Positions 7,427-16,709 of a stretch of DNA of 64,000 nucleotides are shown in pieces; the first letter of the stretch is position 1; each line of letters begins with the position of its first letter. The DNA is from Bacillota bacterium (GTDB lineage Bacteria > Bacillota > Clostridia > Acetivibrionales > DTU013), in NCBI GenBank assembly GCA_023435745.1, contig JAEZMD010000012.1, forward strand, positions 1 to 64,000. The letters are read 5' to 3'. The notes beneath the pieces were generated by a model. The model was not told the origin of the DNA and did not search any database. It worked only from the letters and a program-made list of their open reading frames with translations. A program made the translations under genes and the position numbers.

Positions 7427-9604
7427 TTATACAAAAATCCCCTGTCCACTGTCAGTGCTTGCATCCAATCCCGTTTTTGCATCGTACTTGTTCATATCAA
7501 TTAGAACAGCAAGTTCTTCATCCAGCGGTTCAATACTCCCAGTGCCATAAAGAGCATCATAATTGCACTTGTATACATTCACAGTATATTGTTGGATACG
7601 ACGCAGAAGTTGTCTGTTGCGTTCCCCGTTTCTAAGCCTTATTATCAGCGCACGAGCTTCATCTGTATCCGGTATTATAATCGAATAGGTAGCATTCTCA
7701 ATTAATCTGAATTTGGAAGCTGTTTCTGCAAATGGGAAGCTAAAATCCTTATCAAAACCATTTTCAAAGCTCTCTACTATTTTTTTGGTATCAATTCCAT
7801 CCCCTTCAAATTTATATAATTGAGTAAAATATTCAGATATTGCTTCTGGAGAGGATATATCCTCAAACTGATTTGCAATGGAGCGAGCAATTTCTGAAGG
7901 CCTTTTAAGCATAGAAGGCATATGCTTTCGGTACTCCTCGGAAGGTTTGAAAATATATACAGGGCTCTCTTCTCTTTTTCCCTCACGGTTACAACGTCCT
8001 GCTGCCTGGATCTCTGAATCCAGGCCTGCTTCAGCGCGATACACTACAGGAAAATCTACGTCAACTCCCGCCTCAATCAGACTTGTCGATACAACGCGGC
8101 ATTGTAAGCCATCTTTCAGCCTCTCTTTTATTTCTTTCAATACCCTCTTCCTGTGCAGCGGGTACATAAAAGTTGAAAGATGAAAGCTATTTTGCTCACT
8201 TAGTAGCATGAAAACATTTTGAGCCTGCTTTCTGGTGTTAACTATGCATAGCACTTGACTTTCGAAGTTCAAACGTTCAGCAAGTCCAGAATCATCCACT
8301 TGACCAATTGGAAGGATTTTCGTTCTCTTGAAAAACCTGAACAATTCCTCTGTATTTTCACATAACTCTCTGATTATGACCTCTTTCGGAAACACGTCGC
8401 TTAATGAAGGTTGTGTTGCACTGCATAATACAACTGTGCTTTTATAATTATATACAAGCTCAGCTATTGCTCTGACGCACGGCCGGAGATATTGGGTCGG
8501 GAGCATTTGTGCTTCATCAAATATGATTACACTATTCGCTATATTATGTAGCTTGCGGCATTTTGATGTTTTATTTGCAAAAAGTGACTCAAAAAACTGT
8601 ACAGTAGTGGTTACTATGATAGGCATGTCCCAGTTTTCAGATGCCAATCTATATTTTGATAGAAGCTGTGCTATAGTCTCATTATTATCTTCACTTTCAT
8701 CTTCATAGGCAAAATTAGAGTGGTGCTCCAATACATTTCTATCTCCCAGTATTTCCTTGAAAACAGCAGCATTTTGTTCAATAATTGTATTATATGGTAT
8801 CACATAAATAATTCTGTTCATGTTATGTTTTTTTGCATGATTCAGTGCAAATGCAAGAGAAGAAATTGTTTTTCCTCCTCCAGTTGGAACAGTCAGTGTA
8901 TAAAGCCCCCTATCCCAAATAGATTTTTCAATACAGTTGTGTAAAATTTCTGTGCGTTTCTTATTGATCTCTATTGCTGGAGTTCTAAATGCATTTATGT
9001 ACTCATCAAACTTAGTGCACAATACGTCAAGGCTTTCTCCGGTATCTCTGTCAAAAGCATCAGACATAAATCTTTCAGTATCAAGATAATCTCCATCAAC
9101 CAAGCAGGAAAAGAGCATCCGAATATAAAATGCTACCGAAAATCCGTATCTCTCCATAGGGCGTATAGGTAAAGCTCGATTTGGCATAAAAGCCTCAAAG
9201 TCGATTTCCTCCGTGAAATGAAAATATGGCTCGATTTTTCGTTTTAATCTACCGTTAAGAGTTGGTTCATCAGCAGTGTCTATCAGACTACCCCCATCGG
9301 GCAGCCCTGTGTGATGACCTGCGATGCAATAAGCCAACATAAATCCTATCGTCTGCAGATTACTATTTATCTCAACTGCACCCGCTGTAGAATGATCTGC
9401 TCGGTTGCCACCTTCAAAGATCCTCTTTTGAAATTTATCTGAGTACTTGCCAATATCGTGGAGGAAACCACATATAAAAGCATAATCTCCGCTATTAAAG
9501 CAGCCGCCAAACCTTTTTGCAAGCTCTGCCGTCTCCTCTAAATGTCTTTTTACATATTGAATGGTTCCATCATCCTTAATGTGTGCAGCAAAAATCGAAT
9601 TCAT
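7427..9604 (-). CDS. cas3: CRISPR nuclease-helicase Cas3 (HD-SF2, type I-C)
   Basis: 725 aa from the ATG at 9604 (MNSIFAAHIKDDG), supported by AGAGGTG upstream; 27 extra upstream codons were rejected. The N-terminal HD nuclease has His in VKRHLEET, HD in GFLHDIGKYSDKF and GHHTGLPDG. The SF2 helicase follows with Walker A TVPTGGGKT, motif II FDEAQML (DEAQ variant), motif III LCSATQ and motif VI AAGRCNREGKR. Cas3 is recruited by Cascade at an R-loop, nicks the non-target strand and degrades it 3'-5'. It is the most upstream cas gene, set apart from cas5c by 213 bp with a hairpin and a new promoter. Confidence 0.96.
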   Translation of the reverse strand: MNSIFAAHIKDDGTIQYVKRHLEETAELAKRFGGCFNSGDYAFICGFLHDIGKYSDKFQKRIFEGGNRADHSTAGAVEINSNLQTIGFMLAYCIAGHHTGLPDGGSLIDTADEPTLNGRLKRKIEPYFHFTEEIDFEAFMPNRALPIRPMERYGFSVAFYIRMLFSCLVDGDYLDTERFMSDAFDRDTGESLDVLCTKFDEYINAFRTPAIEINKKRTEILHNCIEKSIWDRGLYTLTVPTGGGKTISSLAFALNHAKKHNMNRIIYVIPYNTIIEQNAAVFKEILGDRNVLEHHSNFAYEDESEDNNETIAQLLSKYRLASENWDMPIIVTTTVQFFESLFANKTSKCRKLHNIANSVIIFDEAQMLPTQYLRPCVRAIAELVYNYKSTVVLCSATQPSLSDVFPKEVIIRELCENTEELFRFFKRTKILPIGQVDDSGLAERLNFESQVLCIVNTRKQAQNVFMLLSEQNSFHLSTFMYPLHRKRVLKEIKERLKDGLQCRVVSTSLIEAGVDVDFPVVYRAEAGLDSEIQAAGRCNREGKREESPVYIFKPSEEYRKHMPSMLKRPSEIARSIANQFEDISSPEAISEYFTQLYKFEGDGIDTKKIVESFENGFDKDFSFPFAETASKFRLIENATYSIIIPDTDEARALIIRLRNGERNRQLLRRIQQYTVNVYKCNYDALYGTGSIEPLDEELAVLIDMNKYDAKTGLDASTDSGQGIFV

Positions 9605-9809
9605 TTTGTCGCACCTCTTTTTCATCATGCTCACTATCACGGAAACTATAAATACAGCTAACGAATAATAAAAAATATTACACAATATATTATATCATTG
9701 TTGGATAAAAAGTAATAATTTTATTATTTTTATCGTTTCATGTATCCTTATCTACGGCGTTAAAAAGCACGAAATTACGTTTTTCAACTATTTTCTAATA
9801 CCCACTCTT

Positions 9810-9835
9810 GACCGATATCCCTTTCAAGGGAGGTC
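9810..9835 (-). other. Hairpin resembling a degenerate CRISPR repeat
   Basis: On the minus strand GACCTCCCTTGAAAGGGA... forms a stem (CCCT/AGGG plus outer GACC/GGTC) and shares the 7-nt block CTCCCTT with the stem of the array repeat; it also continues with a GGTCAAGAG stretch in place of GGATTGAAA. It lies about 200 bp upstream of cas3. Whether this is a repeat relative or chance is undecided. Confidence 0.25.
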
Positions 9836-9911
9836 GCTTTCAGGCGAATTTTCTCATATGTTAGAAGATGTGAATAAAGTTAGTTGCCACCAGTGCTATT
9901 TGCACAAATAT

Positions 9912-9952
9912 AAATGCCCAAGCTGCCGAAATTTAAGGCAGCAAGGGCATTT
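9912..9952 (-). terminator. Terminator of the sugar-uptake operon
   Basis: Strong two-part hairpin: AAATGCCC/GGGCATTT outer stem (9912-9919 and 9945-9952), an AA/AA internal mismatch, then GCTGCC/GGCAGC (9922-9927 and 9937-9942) with a 9-nt loop. It begins 50 bp after the epimerase stop and is followed on the minus strand by ATATTTG. Confidence 0.7.
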
Positions 9953-10002
9953 CTGGCTGTGTATTGATTTCGTCCATTAATTATCATTTATTTGATCAGG
10001 AA

Positions 10003-10884
10003 TCAACCTACCCGAAACCAAAGAGAGCCTGTGTAGGTATCTCCGGGATTAAGCCTGATATTACCGGGCTTTTTCTCCCAAATGTGATCTGTCCCCACAA
10101 AGTCCGGCAATCCGCTCCAAGGCTCCAGACAAACAAAATGCAGCCGTTCCGGCGGACCCCATATTACCATATATGAGAAGTTTTCAAATCTCAACTCCAC
10201 AAAATGATCCAAGGTACGATGGCAGAGCCAAATGGTGTCAGTAGTATAGCTCCCTGTAATGAATGCGCCGCCATCAAAAAAATGATCGTGAAGCGGTATC
10301 TCCTCCGCCCTGATGGCAAAAGATCGTGTTTCTCCAGTACACAAACCACTTTCTTCGTCTCGAGGATAATATGTTAAGGTTTGCGGTACAGAAAAACGCA
10401 GAAAATAATCCTCCGCCTTATCTGTCGAGAATATAGGACAGATAAAGCCAGGGTGGACGCCAACAGCAAACCAGAAGGGTATTGTATCGGTATTTCGCAC
10501 TCTAACAACCTGCAACAGAGAATCCTCCTGCAGGATATATTCCACTTCCATGCGGAAAGAAAACGGAAAGCTCTCGCGCGTCTTTTCACTCTCAGTAAGA
10601 GCCAGCAATAAATGATTTTCGTCCTGTTCAATCAGCGTAAATACCAAATCCTTGGCAAAGCCGTGCATCTGTTGCGGATATTCTTTCCCTCCAATAATAG
10701 CATACCCTCCTGCTACCCTCCCAACATTGGGAAAAAGAAGCAGTGCTTGGCGATCCCAAAGCATATCATCCGGCTGCCAAAGATATTCCCTGTCTAAAGG
10801 GCGGGAACGGAGGCTTTGCAGCTCCGCTCCCAATAGATTTACCCTAATAGATAACCAACTGTTTTCTAGCTGTAGATGTCCCAT
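10003..10884 (-). CDS. Aldose 1-epimerase family protein
   Basis: 293 aa, from the ATG at 10884 (MGHLQLENSWLSI), 1 bp after the stop of the solute-binding protein gene; a longer frame overlaps that gene and was rejected. The galactose-mutarotase fold is indicated by LLFPNVGRVAGG, the catalytic-type His in HGFAKD, GVHPGF and the late CLEPWSGLPD motif seen in the YihR/LacX-like branch. The family interconverts alpha and beta anomers of sugars. As the last gene of the uptake operon it probably prepares the imported sugar for a downstream enzyme. The substrate is unknown. Confidence 0.85.
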   Translation of the reverse strand: MGHLQLENSWLSIRVNLLGAELQSLRSRPLDREYLWQPDDMLWDRQALLLFPNVGRVAGGYAIIGGKEYPQQMHGFAKDLVFTLIEQDENHLLLALTESEKTRESFPFSFRMEVEYILQEDSLLQVVRVRNTDTIPFWFAVGVHPGFICPIFSTDKAEDYFLRFSVPQTLTYYPRDEESGLCTGETRSFAIRAEEIPLHDHFFDGGAFITGSYTTDTIWLCHRTLDHFVELRFENFSYMVIWGPPERLHFVCLEPWSGLPDFVGTDHIWEKKPGNIRLNPGDTYTGSLWFRVG

Positions 10885-10885
10885 G

Positions 10886-12466
10886 TTATTTGACTTTGCT
10901 CCATGCTTCGGCAGCTTGATCAATAACTTCCTGTATACCATCAGCCTTTAATTTCTCGTATTCAGAAAAGAAGGTATCAACAGAGATATTGCCTGCAACA
11001 GTATTCGCCTGAAGCTCTAAAGCTTTAGCCAGCAAATCAGTGGAATATTTTGTATACGCATCGGTCACCAAGGTTGGAACAGATGCCTTAAAATAAGGTT
11101 CTCCTGCGTAAAGCCCGTCATAAAAGATCTTGGTAGGCTCATCCAGATCTTCATAGGTTTTACCGGTAAGAAGCACTTGCATATAAGCTTCTTCTGTCCA
11201 AAGGTGAGAAATGGGCTGAAAGTTCATACCAGCACCGCGGTAATTGACAAATCCTTCGTTATAAGGCTCTATCAGTGCAGGTTTATTATCTTTCAGATTG
11301 TAGTGGGTGCCCTCAACACCGTAGTTAGTCATTCTAATGCCTTCATCACTATAGATCCAGTTCCAGAATTGCATGATTTTTTCAGTATTGCCGCTTTTCT
11401 CTGCCCCAACAGTAATTACAGTGGGATATTGATACATCTTAGGACGAGAAGGAATAGACTGTGCGCCGCCAGGCCCCGGAATTGGTTCAGGACACAGCCA
11501 CGTGGCATCAGCGTTGCCTCCGTCACGCAAAGCAATAGTGGAAAGCTTCGCCTGCTCAGCCCATCCATAACCACTGCCGCCAATGTCGGCATTCATCACA
11601 GTACGCATCTCTGCATCCACACGAGTAGAGAACTCTGGATCTAAGATACCTTCAGCGTAAAGATTTGCCATACTGGTTAGGAAACTCTTGTAATTAGGAT
11701 GCTCAAAGACCAAGGTATACTTATTGTCATCTGTCACACAGAAGTAGTTGTCACTGGATGTTATAATGTCAAAGCAGCGTAGGAAGGGATAAATTTGGCC
11801 TGTATAGGGAATTTCGTCCTTTGTATTGCCATTTCCATTACAATCATTATCACGGAAAGCACGCCAGACCTTGAGCCAATCCTCCCAGGTTTTTGGAGTA
11901 TCCAATCCAAGGTTTTCCATCCAATCCTGCCGAATATACCAGGAATAAGCTACTGGAATGTCCTGCATATACGGAATCATATACATAAGTCCATCGCTGG
12001 AATTGCGCAGAAATGGATAGTCTTCTTCGTTCACATGTGACATAATGTTTTGCCCATACTTTTCTAACAACTCATCGATGGCAATGACCGCTCCCTGGTC
12101 TATTAGACTAGTCACAGAGGTAAGCAACGGTAAACGGATAGCATCGGGTATTTTGTTTGAAGCAATGACTGTGTTTATACGGGTTTCATAATTATCTACC
12201 GGGGCATATTCGATGTTGATTTTAACGTTAGTTGCTTTTTCCATATCGGAAATCAAGTTTTCATCTGCGGAATAAGGATCCCATACAGAGGTTAAATAGC
12301 TGAACTTAAAGGTTTCATCAAAGGGGATGACGTCCTCCTTTGCAACACCAGAAGAAGTTGCAGGGGAAGTCTTCCCAGATGTCGAAGAAGAAGAGCCCGG
12401 ATCGACTGCTTTGGAACAGCCACACAACAGAGTAAGTGCAAGTAGTAATACCAGTAACTTTTTCAT
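10886..12466 (-). CDS. ABC transporter extracellular solute-binding lipoprotein (LplA/YtcQ type)
   Basis: 526 aa. The N-terminus MKKLLVLLLALTLLCGCSKA is a lipoprotein signal peptide with an LCGC lipobox. It is followed by a Ser/Thr/Gly-rich linker and a large family-1 solute-binding domain with a typical PKTWEDW region and the aromatic DGLMYMIPY segment. Start supported by GAAGGAGGATTTTT. Large binding proteins of this class usually deliver oligosaccharides or modified sugars to two-permease importers. It follows the two permease genes, and no ATPase gene is nearby, so a shared ATPase (MsmX-like) encoded elsewhere is probable. Confidence 0.92.
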   Translation of the reverse strand: MKKLLVLLLALTLLCGCSKAVDPGSSSSTSGKTSPATSSGVAKEDVIPFDETFKFSYLTSVWDPYSADENLISDMEKATNVKINIEYAPVDNYETRINTVIASNKIPDAIRLPLLTSVTSLIDQGAVIAIDELLEKYGQNIMSHVNEEDYPFLRNSSDGLMYMIPYMQDIPVAYSWYIRQDWMENLGLDTPKTWEDWLKVWRAFRDNDCNGNGNTKDEIPYTGQIYPFLRCFDIITSSDNYFCVTDDNKYTLVFEHPNYKSFLTSMANLYAEGILDPEFSTRVDAEMRTVMNADIGGSGYGWAEQAKLSTIALRDGGNADATWLCPEPIPGPGGAQSIPSRPKMYQYPTVITVGAEKSGNTEKIMQFWNWIYSDEGIRMTNYGVEGTHYNLKDNKPALIEPYNEGFVNYRGAGMNFQPISHLWTEEAYMQVLLTGKTYEDLDEPTKIFYDGLYAGEPYFKASVPTLVTDAYTKYSTDLLAKALELQANTVAGNISVDTFFSEYEKLKADGIQEVIDQAAEAWSKVK

Positions 12467-12523
12467 AAAAATCCTCCTTCTATAATTAGAATTTTACTTT
12501 ATAGTAAGGAATGCCTTTTAAGG

Positions 12524-13402
12524 TCATCCCTTGACCGCTCCAATCATAACACCCTTAACAAAATACCGCTGGAAAAACGGATATATGATCAACATGGGAG
12601 CCATGGCAACCACCACAATGGCATACTTGAGCTGTTCCGGCAAAGCCGTGCTATTGCCATCCACCATTTCTGAAAGAGAATTGGCAAAGCTGGTCGAAAG
12701 AAGCAAATCCCTCAAGATAAGCTGGAGAGTATATTTGTTATAAGTCCGCAGATAAACCAAAGGATTCAGATAATCATTCCAGTGCAGCACAATGACCCAC
12801 AAGCCAATGGTAGCGAATGCTGCCTTGGAAAGGGGAGTAACAATACGCCATAGAATATAAAAATCATTAGCACCATCTATCCTGGCTGATTCTGCCATAG
12901 AGGCAGGTAGAGATGCAAAAAAGGCTTTGAGCACTAACACATGGTACGGATTAATAAGGCTTACCAAAATCAATGCCCAAAGTGTGTCTGTCAGATCAAG
13001 TGCATTCATGACCAAAAAGGCAGGGATCAGGCCTCCGTTAAACCACATTGTAATCATTATAAATATAGAGTATAGCTTTCTCCAACTGAAATCACCAAAA
13101 ACTAATGGATAAGCTGCAAGGCTTGTCATTATAAGGCTAAAAAAGCATCCGGCAAACGCAACAAAAATAGTATTGCCATAAGCATTTATTATGGTATTTG
13201 TGGCAAAAACCTTTTGATAAGATCTCAGACTGAAACCCTCTGGCCAAAAGAAGACATCTCCGCGCATAATGGCATATTCATCGCTTACTGACATAGAGAT
13301 AATATTGAAAAACGGCAACAAAATACAAATTGTTGTCAAGATAAGCAATGAAATTACAACCGTGTCAAAAATAATATCGTCTTTATTTCTTTTCTTAACC
13401 AT
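12524..13402 (-). CDS. ABC sugar transporter permease (LplC/YtcP type)
   Basis: 292 aa from the ATG at 13402 (MVKKRNKDDIIFD), preceded by AAAGGAAGTG; the extra six codons starting with TTG were rejected. About six membrane segments. The ATPase-docking EAA loop reads AESARIDGANDFYILWRIVTPLS (split here for reading: AESARIDGAND, then WRIVTPLSKA). The C-terminal FVKGVMIGAVKG is characteristic of CUT1 MalG-like permeases. It works as a heterodimer with the product of the preceding gene. Confidence 0.93.
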   Translation of the reverse strand: MVKKRNKDDIIFDTVVISLLILTTICILLPFFNIISMSVSDEYAIMRGDVFFWPEGFSLRSYQKVFATNTIINAYGNTIFVAFAGCFFSLIMTSLAAYPLVFGDFSWRKLYSIFIMITMWFNGGLIPAFLVMNALDLTDTLWALILVSLINPYHVLVLKAFFASLPASMAESARIDGANDFYILWRIVTPLSKAAFATIGLWVIVLHWNDYLNPLVYLRTYNKYTLQLILRDLLLSTSFANSLSEMVDGNSTALPEQLKYAIVVVAMAPMLIIYPFFQRYFVKGVMIGAVKG

Positions 13403-13416
13403 GGAAACACTTCCTT

Positions 13417-14370
13417 TCAAAATACACCGACCTCAGAGTCAGAGATTTTTTTCGCCGCCCTATTGGCAATTATAACCAATATGCAGCTTACCAGGGCGGT
13501 AAAAAGACCTACTGTTGTGCCGTAACTATAGTCACCACGCACAATTCCCAACTTATAAACATAGGTCGGCAGCATTTCAGAAATAGAGAGATTCAAATCG
13601 TTCTGTAGCAGTAACACCTTTTCTACATTTGCCGAAAGCAGATTTCCGATATTCAAGGCCAGCATAATGGCAATAGTCGTACGTATGCCCGGAATTGTAA
13701 TGCTCCACAAGCGTCTCAGACGGTTTGCACCGTCTACTACTGCTGCCTCATATAGCTGTGGGTCAATGGTGGTTAGCGAAGAGATATAGATAACAGCATT
13801 CCATCCCATCATCTGCCACACGCCAGAAACAATGTTGATCGTACGGAAATATTCCGGAATACCCAAGTAATAAATCGTTGGCAGTCCCATAACTTGACGA
13901 ACTGTATTGAAAACACCAATAGATGGTGATAAAAAGTTCATAATTATGGAAACCACTACAACAGTAGAAATAAAGTATGGCATAAAGCTGATAGTTTGAA
14001 TTGTACGCTTTACCTTGGCATTCCTTAGCTCATTAAGAAGCAATGCAAATATGATAGGTGCCAGCATCTGAAAGAAAATGGCATATATATTAAACACTAC
14101 TGTATTGGAAAGGATTTCTCCGAAATTACGGCTGCTAAAGAAATCAACAAAGTTTTTAAATCCTACAAATTCGCTGCCGGAAAAACCCTTAAGCAACTTA
14201 AAATCATAAAAAGCGATGCTGAGCCATCCCATAGCGAAATAGCGGAACAGTATGAAGTAAACTATTACAGGAGCCATCATAATATAGATACACGTATTTT
14301 TTTTCAAATCCTTTATTATTCGGGTACTAAGGCTGGAGCATTTTTTTACCTTTATGGTATTCTTATCCAT
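13417..14370 (-). CDS. ABC sugar transporter permease (LplB type)
   Basis: 317 aa, around six transmembrane helices after a basic N-terminal tail. The EAA loop is YEAAVVDGANRLRRLWSITI. The N-terminal block MMAPVIVYFILFRYFAMGW is typical of LplB/YtaP permeases. Pairs with the following permease gene (14 bp apart) and the lipoprotein. It starts 61 bp after the glycyl radical enzyme gene in the same direction, tying uptake and radical chemistry into one operon. Confidence 0.93.
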   Translation of the reverse strand: MDKNTIKVKKCSSLSTRIIKDLKKNTCIYIMMAPVIVYFILFRYFAMGWLSIAFYDFKLLKGFSGSEFVGFKNFVDFFSSRNFGEILSNTVVFNIYAIFFQMLAPIIFALLLNELRNAKVKRTIQTISFMPYFISTVVVVSIIMNFLSPSIGVFNTVRQVMGLPTIYYLGIPEYFRTINIVSGVWQMMGWNAVIYISSLTTIDPQLYEAAVVDGANRLRRLWSITIPGIRTTIAIMLALNIGNLLSANVEKVLLLQNDLNLSISEMLPTYVYKLGIVRGDYSYGTTVGLFTALVSCILVIIANRAAKKISDSEVGVF

Positions 14371-14431
14371 TCCCTTCAGCTAACCTCCTTTGTACAAAAA
14401 TTTAACTATACTTTCGATTACCACATGGCTA

Positions 14432-16624
14432 CTAGCCATCAATTACTCGATCCACTACAAGCTGACGAAATTCAGGAGACAATGTAACAAAATATGCTGT
14501 GAATCCCGTTACGCGGACTACCAAATCAGGATATTTCTGCGGGTCTTTGTTCGCTTCCAGAATTGTATCCTTGTCAAGCACATTAATATTTATAAGAGTG
14601 CCACCCATATCGAAGTGGGTTCTAAGAACTGCGCTGATTTTATCAATGGCATCCTCGTCATTAAGCATAGCCGGACATAGCTCCAACTGGAAAGGCGCCG
14701 TGTTTCCATAGCCGGGCTGAACCCGCGCTATAGCTTTGGCCATTGCTGTAAAAGCTCCGTCTTTGCGGAAACCGGGGTCCGGGTTAGCACCATGGGAGAT
14801 AGGCTGACCGGCTTTTCGGCCGTTAGGAGCAGCACCTAATCCCGTTCCTAGGATGATAGTGTTGGCCCAGGAGAAAAGCCCGGGGATCATCAATCTTCCT
14901 CCGGGGGTGCGATTCGCTACCACCAAATCAGTGAAATTTTTTGAGATGCGTTCAGCCCACTGATCGCCCAGAGAACCACCATATCCAAAGTGTTCGCTGG
15001 ATTCGAGCATTCTGCGGATTACTTCGCCTTCTAAGTCTTCAAAGTTGTTTCTTAGGGCTGCGCTGCAGCCTTCCCAGGTAAGTACTCCTTCACGTTCAAT
15101 ACGCTGTTCCAGTGCCGCAAAAGAGTCTGCTACTGTGGCAAGCCCTGCGGCATCGACACACATGTTGTAAAACTCCAGACCACCATTGGAAGCATCCAAA
15201 CCCTTTTCAATCGGACCATGGCTCAGCAGATTTAAGATTAATTCCGGTGCATTCTTATATTGATTGGACAGATGGAAGTCAATCCCCTTTGCAACACAAA
15301 GGATGGCTCGTTTGAGATGCTCCTGATAAAGCTCATAAAGCCCGGCTACGGTAGGAGAGCTTTCTTTCTCCACATACTCCCAATAGGCTACCTCAAAAAC
15401 CTTTGCAATATTGATCTTGATTAAATCATTGAGGGTGTATTCTCTTCCCGGCAGCGACATCCAATGACAGCCCACCGCAATGCGATCCCTGGCATCCTCG
15501 ACACTGAAGCCGTTCTTCATAAATCCTTCCACCAACGCCTTATCCCCGGAAAACCGCGGACATCCCTTCTGGTCTTCCAGCAGTATTTCCATCCCACGGC
15601 GAAAAAGGTTTTCGTCCAGACCATCAAATACCCTGATCGTCAGGTTGCAGGAAGTTTTAAGACGGTGTGCCGCCTCCAGAATTAAATAAGAGAGATGGCT
15701 GGTCATATCTCTTCCTTCCCTGTTGGGACCACCGATTTGATAATAGTGGGTATCGCTGATAAAGAGGCAGGCTAAATAAAAGATAGCGTCCTCATCAGTG
15801 AGGATACCTGCGGCTTTATCACGTTCATAATATGGGCGCAGTGTCTCATCTAACTGATTCCCCGAGCCGTCACGGTTGTAAGTGCGCGTGACCAGATTAA
15901 ACCAGGAAATCCACTGACAGACTTCCCGATAAGTACGTGGCGGATTCTCAATGAGCCACTCGTTACAATCTCCCATCGAATGCAAGTTTTCCTTGATCAT
16001 AGGGTCTTTTTCCTCCGACTCTTTGCGGCGTATTTCCGCCACAGTCCGCTCCATCCAATTGCGAATGCCAAGCAGCACATCTTCCTCCGCATTATAAAGC
16101 TCCTCTTTATCAGGATCGCCTGCTGCGTTTAGATCACGGTATTTACGAACCTTTTTCAACAGACCACCCCACCCTAAATGAAGACCAATCTGGTAATCCG
16201 GCGCAAAATGGTGCATTTTCCCAATCCCTGGTACAATATTATACTTTTCCTGATCTTCTTTGAGAAAGGAATAATCAAAAACAGGAGCAATTTCCATATT
16301 GTCCAGCGCTACTGCGCTATGGAAAGGACGGAACCTTTGCAAAATAAACATCCAGCGTCCTGCCAAGGCATCCTGAGGATCCACATAGACCGGATGGCAT
16401 TCTAAAAGCCTCCGGAAGTTTTGTCCCCAAAGCTTGGCTCCGTAAAAAGTGCTGTGGGCAGGGTCATTGAATTCGGGATAGAACTCGAAATCCTCTGGCG
16501 GCGGAATGCTGCCGTAATCATCCTCATCCATATATCCGCCCAGCCGAAGTTTTTCTTGTGTTTGCTCCTCTTTGCGCTTTCGCAGATACGATATTCTCTC
16601 ATTGTACCGTTTGTCGTAAGCCAT
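14432..16624 (-). CDS. Glycyl radical enzyme of unknown reaction (PFL-like), non-canonical active site
   Basis: 730 aa, in the range of dehydratase-type glycyl radical enzymes. The C-terminal radical loop is VVRVTGFTAYF (Gly about 707), a close variant of the family RVxGYxxxF. The Cys loop reads IAVGCHWMSLPGRE (Cys386, codon 15467-15469). Known dehydratase and decarboxylase members (glycerol, choline, 4-hydroxyproline, HPAD) have Cys-x-Glu here, and pyruvate formate-lyase has Cys-Cys; this protein has Cys-His-Trp. The Glu that acts as base is therefore absent and the reaction cannot be transferred from any of these. AAGGAAAGG supports the start. The gene lies between its activase and the sugar permeases, so a carbohydrate-derived substrate is the best inference. 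Confidence 0.9.
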   Translation of the reverse strand: MAYDKRYNERISYLRKRKEEQTQEKLRLGGYMDEDDYGSIPPPEDFEFYPEFNDPAHSTFYGAKLWGQNFRRLLECHPVYVDPQDALAGRWMFILQRFRPFHSAVALDNMEIAPVFDYSFLKEDQEKYNIVPGIGKMHHFAPDYQIGLHLGWGGLLKKVRKYRDLNAAGDPDKEELYNAEEDVLLGIRNWMERTVAEIRRKESEEKDPMIKENLHSMGDCNEWLIENPPRTYREVCQWISWFNLVTRTYNRDGSGNQLDETLRPYYERDKAAGILTDEDAIFYLACLFISDTHYYQIGGPNREGRDMTSHLSYLILEAAHRLKTSCNLTIRVFDGLDENLFRRGMEILLEDQKGCPRFSGDKALVEGFMKNGFSVEDARDRIAVGCHWMSLPGREYTLNDLIKINIAKVFEVAYWEYVEKESSPTVAGLYELYQEHLKRAILCVAKGIDFHLSNQYKNAPELILNLLSHGPIEKGLDASNGGLEFYNMCVDAAGLATVADSFAALEQRIEREGVLTWEGCSAALRNNFEDLEGEVIRRMLESSEHFGYGGSLGDQWAERISKNFTDLVVANRTPGGRLMIPGLFSWANTIILGTGLGAAPNGRKAGQPISHGANPDPGFRKDGAFTAMAKAIARVQPGYGNTAPFQLELCPAMLNDEDAIDKISAVLRTHFDMGGTLININVLDKDTILEANKDPQKYPDLVVRVTGFTAYFVTLSPEFRQLVVDRVIDG

Positions 16625-16709
16625 GATTGATACCTTTCCTTTCTTGCTGGTTTCTCATGTTAGCATTTTTAACATTTACTTTATATAGTAGGTGAGTATA
16701 CACAACAAT

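Larger units (their letters stand above)
9605..10002. other. 398-bp gene-free region upstream of cas3
   Basis: Holds the probable cas3 promoter (a TATAAT on the minus strand at 9694-9689 in a very AT-rich stretch; no good -35 seen), the repeat-like hairpin at 9810-9835 and the terminator hairpin at 9912-9952. No open reading frame with a ribosome binding site was seen. The middle part (about 9770-9900) could be a decayed mobile-element end, but nothing decisive identifies it. Confidence 0.5.

Noticed and set aside
7427..9685. 27-codon extension of cas3 with a membrane-like segment
   Set aside because: AGAGGTG lies before the internal ATG at 9604, and the family begins there.
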